A DNA stretch of 10,586 bases from Flavobacteriales bacterium UBA5869 (GTDB lineage Bacteria > Bacteroidota > Bacteroidia > Flavobacteriales_D > Crocinitomicaceae), in the NCBI GenBank assembly GCA_002432565.1, contig DJFP01000143.1:179-10764 (forward strand), read 5' to 3'. How positions within the stretch are numbered: position 1 is the stretch's first letter; each line of letters begins with the position of its first letter. Under the pieces are notes generated by a model. That model did not search any database. It saw nothing but the letters and a program-made list of their open reading frames with translations, and was not told where the DNA came from. The translations under genes were made by a program, and so were the position numbers. Shown piece after piece: positions 5,265 to 10,586 of the stretch.

Positions 5265-7418
5265 ATGAAATTAGTTCCGGTCTTTCTACTCTTCACTTCT
5301 TTCATATTTGCCCAAAGAAAGTCTTACTACTACCCGGTAGCAACATCTTTGGGAGATCATCATATTATGGCTATTGAAGAAGATGCATTCGGGCGTTTGA
5401 TAGTGGGAACTGATAAAGGTGTTTTTAGTTTCAACGGGTTCCAGTCGAAACAGATTGCTTCTTCTAAATTGTATTCCCAGGACATTGTTCAGCTTTTGAA
5501 ATTGAAGAATAAGCTGGTTGGTTTAACCAAAACAGGACAATTGTTTGAGATCAAAGGAGAAAAAGTTCTGCCTGTTCCATTGCCGCAGGTTAAAAGCCAG
5601 ATTTTGAAACTCGAAGGTACGAAGGAAGCAAACCTGAGAATCCTTTGTCCGGATGCAGTTTATACCTTTAAGCCAAATCCGTTTACCTTCATTTCAAAAA
5701 CCGAAATTCCGTTCTTTGAAAAAGGAAAATCGGAGCTGATCGATTATGTGGAGAACGATAAAGGACGTTTTGCGCTGCTTTCAAGCAACGAATTGATTGA
5801 TGTGAATGAACAGACAGCGCGTACTTTACCCGGAATGACCGGAAGATGGCTGATCAATCAAGATAATAAAGTGATCATTTTTCCTGTAAAACCGAATTCA
5901 GCCATTTCGCTGCAGTATATCAATAAGCGTTTTAAGAACTTGAATAAATTAATTGGTGCTTTCAATCATTCCATCCAAAAAGTGGTGCACATTGATGAAA
6001 AAGTATACCTGCTTTCAGAAACGGGGATGATCGTGTTGAAAGCCGGCGATATGCGCGTGAAATCCATTATTGTGGGATTGCATGTAACGGCTGTTTTCAA
6101 AGATAGGAACAGCAATATCTGGCTCGGAACAAAGTCGAAAGGCCTGTATTGTATACCGGCGGGATCTTACAAATTGGTAAATTCAACGGAATTCAACTTT
6201 CTTGACCTGTACAGAGATGAAATTGTGGCACGCAGTAATTCGGGAGAAATGATGGTCCTGAATAAATTTGGACGCAAAGTGCGAAATGTTGTTCAAAAAG
6301 AAGGGACCACTCAGAAAAATTGGAAGCCAGGGGGAGAATTCTCCGTGCCTCTGATCCTGGGAGACGAATTTGTGAAAAAACTTATTCCACTTCAAAATGA
6401 GGATTTCCTGATTGTTTCTTCCAAAGGATTATTCACAATACAAGCGAAAACAGAAAAAGAATTGCGTGAAAAACTCGTAAAAGGCAAGGAGCGACAGGTA
6501 ATTTTGGAAAGCCCTGTGAAATTATTTCAGCAGTCGGATACGAATGAAGTGCTGTTCTCCAACCTGGAAGGACTGTTTACATTAGACCTGAATACCCTGG
6601 AATACCGTTCGATCCGTTATTTCAATGAAATTATCGACCCTTCGGAAATTCTTTTTCACAAGAATTGCTGGTATGTTCTGAGTGCTGCTAATAAGATTTT
6701 TACGATTAAAAACGGGAAAGTAGCCCACGAAGTGAACTTTCGTGAGAACGGGAGTAATCTGTTGGTTTCCAAACTGAAAATTTTCAATGATCAATTCTAT
6801 ATCCTTTCGGATAAAACACTTTACAGAACGAAGAAGCTCACTGGTAACCTGGAGCGATTGGAAGAACTTTCCCGCATGAATGACCTGTTCTTAAGGGATT
6901 TTGTAGTTCTCGACGACAAAGTCTATGTTGCTACTCAATTCGGCTTGTTTGCATTCAAATGGGAAAAGATGAAAACAGACTTTCCATCTTTTATTCTGGG
7001 AAAACCGAGCGGGGATTACCAGGAGGAAAACGGAAATAAGTTTGAAGCTGCAAATACGGAGGTAACGATTCCATATGAATTGGTGGAATTAATGGGAAAC
7101 CACCCGTATGAATTGCAATACCGTTTGATCCGGAATGGGGAAAATGATCAGATCCATTGGTCGAATACTTCCCTTGGCCTGACCAAACTTACCTTCGAGC
7201 ATTTGAGTGCAGGTTCTTATTCATTGGAACTGCGATTGTTTGACCCCGGGACCGGGCGCTACTCGGACCCGGAAAGCACTCATTTTAAAATTCGGGCTTC
7301 GTGGTATGAAGATACATTGATTTGGTTCATAGCAGGTATTTTAATTGGCTTCTTCGGCCTGCTTTATTTGAAACGCAGAAAGCGCCTGAAAAAACTCGAA
7401 CTCAAGCGGCCGAAGTAA
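5265..7418 (+). CDS. Exported beta-propeller/Y_Y_Y sensor-like membrane protein without a kinase domain
   Basis: This 717-residue protein begins with the signal peptide MKLVPVFLLFTSFIFAQ. The large extracytoplasmic part carries two-component regulator propeller motifs, clearest at residues 34-59 (IMAIEEDAFGRLIVGTDKG) and 274-299 (VTAVFKDRNSNIWLGTKSKG). The other blades are degenerate. From about residue 600 a Y_Y_Y-type immunoglobulin-like domain follows, seen in YELQYRLIRNGENDQIHW and then LSAGSYSLELRLFDPGTGRYS. One membrane segment (about 684-702) is followed by only 15 strongly basic residues (KRRKRLKKLELKRPK). In the Bacteroidota this order normally continues into a histidine kinase or hybrid kinase; here it stops, without sign of a frameshift. 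The TPR kinase gene begins 11 bp downstream. The likely role is sensing or presenting a signal to that kinase, which is inferred from context. The 42-bp upstream gap shows no clear promoter. Confidence 0.85.
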   Translation: MKLVPVFLLFTSFIFAQRKSYYYPVATSLGDHHIMAIEEDAFGRLIVGTDKGVFSFNGFQSKQIASSKLYSQDIVQLLKLKNKLVGLTKTGQLFEIKGEKVLPVPLPQVKSQILKLEGTKEANLRILCPDAVYTFKPNPFTFISKTEIPFFEKGKSELIDYVENDKGRFALLSSNELIDVNEQTARTLPGMTGRWLINQDNKVIIFPVKPNSAISLQYINKRFKNLNKLIGAFNHSIQKVVHIDEKVYLLSETGMIVLKAGDMRVKSIIVGLHVTAVFKDRNSNIWLGTKSKGLYCIPAGSYKLVNSTEFNFLDLYRDEIVARSNSGEMMVLNKFGRKVRNVVQKEGTTQKNWKPGGEFSVPLILGDEFVKKLIPLQNEDFLIVSSKGLFTIQAKTEKELREKLVKGKERQVILESPVKLFQQSDTNEVLFSNLEGLFTLDLNTLEYRSIRYFNEIIDPSEILFHKNCWYVLSAANKIFTIKNGKVAHEVNFRENGSNLLVSKLKIFNDQFYILSDKTLYRTKKLTGNLERLEELSRMNDLFLRDFVVLDDKVYVATQFGLFAFKWEKMKTDFPSFILGKPSGDYQEENGNKFEAANTEVTIPYELVELMGNHPYELQYRLIRNGENDQIHWSNTSLGLTKLTFEHLSAGSYSLELRLFDPGTGRYSDPESTHFKIRASWYEDTLIWFIAGILIGFFGLLYLKRRKRLKKLELKRPK

Positions 7419-7429
7419 AACACGAAAAG

Positions 7430-9310
7430 ATGGAACGATTATTACTGCTCATTTTATTACTGATTTTCTCTCCTCTTAAAGGGACGGCGCAGTGTGATAC
7501 AAACAAGATCAATACACGGAATGACAAAGTATTGAACCTGTGCTATGAAAACCCTAAAGCTGCAATTGCAGAATGCCGGAAGATTGCTGCTCAGGCAAAT
7601 ACCTGTAAATTTTACATCGGAGAGATCCGTGCTTATATCCGTATCGGTATTGCTTACGATGTGCTCTCTCAAACAGACCTGTCTATTGATAATTACAAAA
7701 AAGCACTGGCAATTTCAGAGGAACAAAATTACCTGAAAGGAATTGCTTCCTGCCAGAACAACCTGGGACTTATTTACTGGCGTAAAAATGATCTGAAACG
7801 GGCTATTCAATCCTTCCACAAAGCAAAATTGTATTTTGAGAAGATGGACGATTACGTCAATGTTGGAGCAACTCAAAATAATCTGGGCTTGATCTACGAA
7901 GAACTGGACCTGGAAAAAACGGCCCTGTTCTGGTACCGAAAGAGTATTTCTTCTTATAAACGCGGAAAAGATGAAGTCCAGATACTGGATGCCTACTCGA
8001 ACATGGGAACGGCTTTTAATACGCTTGAAATAAGGGATTCAAGTTTATACTATTCCGAGTTGGCCATAAAGGGATACCGGAAAACTTCCAATAAATACGG
8101 TTTGGCGATTGTTTTATGCAACAAAGCAATGATCCTGGATGACTATAAAAGGTACGATGAGGCAATCAAAATATACCGCGAGAGTGTTGCTTTCGCAAAA
8201 GAGATTGAAAATGATTATTTGATTCTCAGTACATTAATCAACTGGGCGCGTGTTTACAAAGATCTAAGAAATCCGCAAGATGAAGAAGCAAAATTGCTGG
8301 AAGCACTCCCAATAGCTCAAAAGCTGAAAGCAAACGAGCAGTTGTACAAAATTTCAAAAGCCCTGGGAGTCATTTACCTCAAACGAAATGAAAGCCGGAA
8401 AGCCTGGTATTTTTGGGAGAAATATGAATTGTACCATTTGCGGTATTATAAAGAGCTGAATGACCGGAGAATTGCAAAAACAAATGCCATTTACAATATT
8501 AAATCTGAAAAACAGCGTTCGGAACTTTATAAAAAAAAGAAAGACGCAGAATTGCTTCAGCAGCAATTGAAAAGGAAAGCGGAAAATACCTGGTGGATTG
8601 TTTTGGTATCGTTATTGGCGCTGACAGTTATAACGCTGGTCTTTTATTTTCTCAGACGCTCGTTGAAAAAAGAATTGCTTGCACAGCAGCAGGTGTTCCA
8701 TGCAACGAACGAAGAACGGAAACGTATTTCTTACGATTTGCATGATTTGGTAGGTTCGCAATTGAGTTTTGTTGTCAATAATCTGGAATTGCTTGCATTT
8801 GGCGACAAGGAAAACAAACGTATTAACAGGACGTTTATGATGAGCCAGGAAGCCATGAGTTCTTTGCGGGATACTGTTTGGGCTTTACATTCCGAAAGCA
8901 TGTCTTCAAAAGTGTTGTTAGACCGTATGAAAAACGTGGCTAAGAAATGGCTGGAAGATAATTCCATTGAGGTTAAATTTAACGTTCAGATGGAAGATTG
9001 TGTTCTTGATCCGGGAGTTTCGCTGCATGTTATGCGTATTTTCCAGGAAGGAATCAGCAATATCTACAAACATGCCAAAACCAAAAAAGTAGAAATAAAC
9101 CTGAAAGAAGAAGGAGATTACCTGGTGCTTTCCATCGAAGACTTCGGAGTAGGGTTTGATCCTGAAGTAAAACCTGAATTCCATTACGGACTAAAAAGCA
9201 TCGAACAGCGTGTGGAAAAGATCGGCGCAGTTTATTCCATGACCAAAAGCCAGGATCACAGCGGTATGGTTTTGTTGCTCCGTTGGAAGAAAAATAGCAC
9301 AATTGCGTAA
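7430..9310 (+). CDS. Sensor histidine kinase with exported TPR domain (HisKA_3/HATPase_c)
   Basis: The ATG at 7430 gives the signal peptide MERLLLLILLLIFSPLKGTAQ and a 626-residue protein. An in-frame start at 7322 would add 36 residues inside the upstream gene and bury the signal, so it is rejected. Residues about 65-340 are tandem TPR repeats (for example CQNNLGLIYWRKNDLKRAIQ). A Lys/Gln-rich coiled coil (about 350-385) and one membrane helix (387-409) follow. The cytoplasmic part has a NarL/DesK-type dimerisation domain, NEERKRISYDLHDLVGSQLS, with phosphoacceptor H438. The HATPase has an N-box QEGISN ending at N544, D571-F-G-V-G as the G1 box, and HYGLKSIEQRV. All kinase residues are present, so it should be active, sensing through the periplasmic TPR domain or a partner. 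The partner regulator follows 36 bp downstream. Confidence 0.93.
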   Translation: MERLLLLILLLIFSPLKGTAQCDTNKINTRNDKVLNLCYENPKAAIAECRKIAAQANTCKFYIGEIRAYIRIGIAYDVLSQTDLSIDNYKKALAISEEQNYLKGIASCQNNLGLIYWRKNDLKRAIQSFHKAKLYFEKMDDYVNVGATQNNLGLIYEELDLEKTALFWYRKSISSYKRGKDEVQILDAYSNMGTAFNTLEIRDSSLYYSELAIKGYRKTSNKYGLAIVLCNKAMILDDYKRYDEAIKIYRESVAFAKEIENDYLILSTLINWARVYKDLRNPQDEEAKLLEALPIAQKLKANEQLYKISKALGVIYLKRNESRKAWYFWEKYELYHLRYYKELNDRRIAKTNAIYNIKSEKQRSELYKKKKDAELLQQQLKRKAENTWWIVLVSLLALTVITLVFYFLRRSLKKELLAQQQVFHATNEERKRISYDLHDLVGSQLSFVVNNLELLAFGDKENKRINRTFMMSQEAMSSLRDTVWALHSESMSSKVLLDRMKNVAKKWLEDNSIEVKFNVQMEDCVLDPGVSLHVMRIFQEGISNIYKHAKTKKVEINLKEEGDYLVLSIEDFGVGFDPEVKPEFHYGLKSIEQRVEKIGAVYSMTKSQDHSGMVLLLRWKKNSTIA

Positions 9311-9346
9311 TTGGAAATGGTGCAATAAATCATCACATTTGTTACT

Positions 9347-10000
9347 ATGGGAATTTGTCCAATTGGAATTGTCGATGACAAAGTGTACAATGTACAAATC
9401 CTGACTGAAAAGCTGGAAGCGAAGTCAGGAGTGAAAATAACGATGTCTGCATTTAACGGCCAGGCATTCCTGCACCTACTTCCAACCCTGAACCCGCTTC
9501 CGGAAATTATCTTCATGGATATCGATATGCCTCTAATGGATGGGATCGAAGCTGTAAAACAAGCGAAAGTACTTTACCCGCAGATCCACTTTATCATGAT
9601 CACCGTTTTTGATGATGAAGAGCGAATTTTTTCAGCTATCCAGGCCGGTGCAAGCGGTTATCTGCTCAAAGATGAATCCATAGCGAATCTGCATCAGGCA
9701 ATCGACAACGTACTGCAATTCGGGGCGGCACCATTAGCTCCGGCGATTGCCAAAAAAGCATACAATTTTATCCAAAACCAACCTGTAGAAACATCCAGCC
9801 AGGAAACAACTCCATTAAGTTCCCGCGAAATGGATATCCTGAACTGCCTGGCTCAGGGAAAAAGCTATACTACGATTGCAGATGAATTATTCATTAGTCC
9901 GCATACGGTGCGCAAGCACATGACCAATATCTACGAAAAACTGCACGTAAACTCCAAAGTAGAAGCCGTTCGACTGGCAATGCAAAAGAAATGGGTCTGA
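9347..10000 (+). CDS. NarL/FixJ-family response regulator
   Basis: This 217-residue regulator has a REC domain followed by a LuxR-type helix-turn-helix. The acidic pair is D10-D11 (IVDDK), the phosphoacceptor is D58 in MDIDMPLMDG, the switch Thr is T86 (MITVFDD), and the conserved Lys is K108 (GYLLKDE). After a short Gln/Thr-rich linker (about 145-153), the DNA-binding domain begins at LSSREMDILNCLAQGKS. The recognition region is ISPHTVRKHMTNIYEKLHV. All phosphorylation residues are intact. Its kind (REC plus LuxR HTH) is the usual partner of HisKA_3 kinases such as the one just upstream, so phosphotransfer between the two is the natural inference. Target promoters are unknown. It ends facing the PorP/SprF gene across a nested inverted repeat. 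Confidence 0.95.
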   Translation: MGICPIGIVDDKVYNVQILTEKLEAKSGVKITMSAFNGQAFLHLLPTLNPLPEIIFMDIDMPLMDGIEAVKQAKVLYPQIHFIMITVFDDEERIFSAIQAGASGYLLKDESIANLHQAIDNVLQFGAAPLAPAIAKKAYNFIQNQPVETSSQETTPLSSREMDILNCLAQGKSYTTIADELFISPHTVRKHMTNIYEKLHVNSKVEAVRLAMQKKWV

Positions 10001-10001
10001 C

Positions 10002-10069
10002 TAATTATCAATTTTTAATTATCAATAGGATTCACGCTTGATAATTAACCCATTCATCATTGATAATTA
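10002..10069. terminator. Nested AT-rich inverted repeats between convergent genes, likely bidirectional terminator
   Basis: Two direct copies of TAATTATCAAT (10002-10012 and 10016-10026) are matched by inverted copies. ATTGATAATTA at 10059-10069 pairs perfectly (11 bp) with the first, and TTGATAATTAA at 10038-10048 pairs perfectly (11 bp) with 10015-10025 across a 12-base loop. The two stems are nested and fill the whole spacer between the regulator's TGA (9998-10000) and the TGA of the leftward gene at 10072-10074. The placement suits a terminator working in both directions. The low GC content and repeated unit also allow a small repeat element. Confidence 0.6.
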
Positions 10070-10071
10070 TT

Positions 10072-10586
10072 TCAGAATCCGCTAAACTCTTTCGGACACT
10101 GGTATCTTCTGCGCATACTCTTGCTGTTCACATTCTTGGAAAACAATACTTTAGTAGGAATTTCGAACAGGAGGGAAATTTCATGGCTGCCATAGCTGCT
10201 TGTTTTCAAACGGGAAATCGTCATATCAAAATTGTAAGTTACCCGCCACAAAGTTTCATACTTGGTACGTAAATTCAGGCCCAGGGTAAAAATAAACGAA
10301 TCGTATTGCTTGAAACTCATGGCTGCTGTCCTGTTGCGCATCCAAATCCCGATAATAAATGGCTGACTGATGAAATTACTCCCCACACTGAAAGTTCTGA
10401 ATTCGTTCTGCATTTCGTAAACAATTCCCGGAGAAACCACAAATTCATTGAAAAGCAGGTTGGAAGAACCATGGAATACCAATTTAAAAGGCAATTTTTC
10501 CGCATCTGCCAGGAAAGCATCCTTTGGCTGGGATAGATGATGAATAGCACCTCCGAGTGTTACGTTAAAGCGTTTAAACGCACCTC
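10072..10586 (-). CDS. PorP/SprF family protein (type IX secretion), N-terminus beyond window edge
   Basis: The minus strand is open from the window edge to a TGA at 10074-10072, giving the C-terminal 170 residues of a PorP/SprF-family outer-membrane protein. Apparent starts inside (TTG at 10494) are not real starts because the frame is open and family-like upstream, for example GAFKRFNVTLGGAIHHLSQP. Alternating beta-strand segments follow: FVVSPGIVYEMQ, FSVGSNFISQPFIIGIWMRN and YDSFIFTLGLNL. Then comes the diagnostic YNFDMTISRLKTSSYGSHEI and SLLFEI, and a tail with CPKEF, as in PorP/SprF proteins that end with a Cys-Pro motif. Members associate with the type IX secretion and gliding machinery and occur in many paralogues, so this one's specific role is not known. 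It converges on the response regulator gene. Confidence 0.88.
   Translation of the reverse strand, partial: GAFKRFNVTLGGAIHHLSQPKDAFLADAEKLPFKLVFHGSSNLLFNEFVVSPGIVYEMQNEFRTFSVGSNFISQPFIIGIWMRNRTAAMSFKQYDSFIFTLGLNLRTKYETLWRVTYNFDMTISRLKTSSYGSHEISLLFEIPTKVLFSKNVNSKSMRRRYQCPKEFSGF

Noticed and set aside
7322..7429. N-terminal extension of the TPR kinase beginning inside the propeller gene
   Set aside because: It would place 36 polar residues ahead of a clear signal peptide and overlap coding sequence by nearly 100 bp.
10002..10069. CRISPR-like array from repeated TTGATAATTA units
   Set aside because: Units are 11 bp, occur in both orientations, and the gaps are only 3-12 bp; no cas gene is nearby.
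10306..10536. Plus-strand open frame over the PorP/SprF gene
   Set aside because: It is a shadow of the opposite strand, which has clear PorP/SprF family features.

Overview
The window looks like a chromosomal segment from a member of the Bacteroidota, most likely order Flavobacteriales. The evidence is a PorP/SprF-type gene (type IX secretion) at the right edge, a propeller/Y_Y_Y sensor protein, TAnnTTTG promoter-like boxes, an absence of clear Shine-Dalgarno sites, and short AT-rich 'attcggcattcgtaat' repeats between genes. A narrower assignment such as Crocinitomicaceae/Fluviicola is a guess from overall feel and was not tested.

Left third (1-1963, minus strand). Four closely spaced genes read leftward: a secreted SnoaL/DUF4440-like protein, a cytosolic AHSA1/SRPBCC protein, a lipoprotein, and a multi-pass membrane protein cut by the window edge. 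The lipoprotein appears to carry a -1 frameshift at a run of five A (602-606). Reading through it extends the protein from an abrupt out-of-frame tail to a coherent 208-residue product ending 32 bp before the next gene.

Centre (1964-5222). A divergent intergenic region holds a 28-bp near-perfect palindrome and a repeat cluster. It is followed by recF and a 4-bp overlapping DUF721/DciA-like gene (DNA repair/replication). A 147-bp segment bounded by an 18-bp perfect inverted repeat separates these from panB (pantothenate/CoA synthesis) and an RluA-family pseudouridine synthase 3 bp downstream.

Right (5265-10000). Three consecutive plus-strand genes form a signalling cassette: an exported beta-propeller/Y_Y_Y membrane protein that lacks any kinase domain, a histidine kinase with an exported TPR sensor domain (HisKA_3/HATPase_c), and a NarL/FixJ response regulator. 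The propeller protein has the sensor architecture usually fused to a kinase, so it may be a detached receptor that partners with the TPR kinase; this is inference. The regulator converges on the PorP/SprF gene across a 70-bp spacer made of nested inverted repeats, probably a bidirectional terminator.

The most notable observations are the frameshifted lipoprotein, the split propeller receptor/TPR kinase cassette, the repeat family that supplies start, stop or promoter-like sequence at several gene boundaries, and the palindrome upstream of recF. No RNA genes, CRISPR arrays or transposases were seen.
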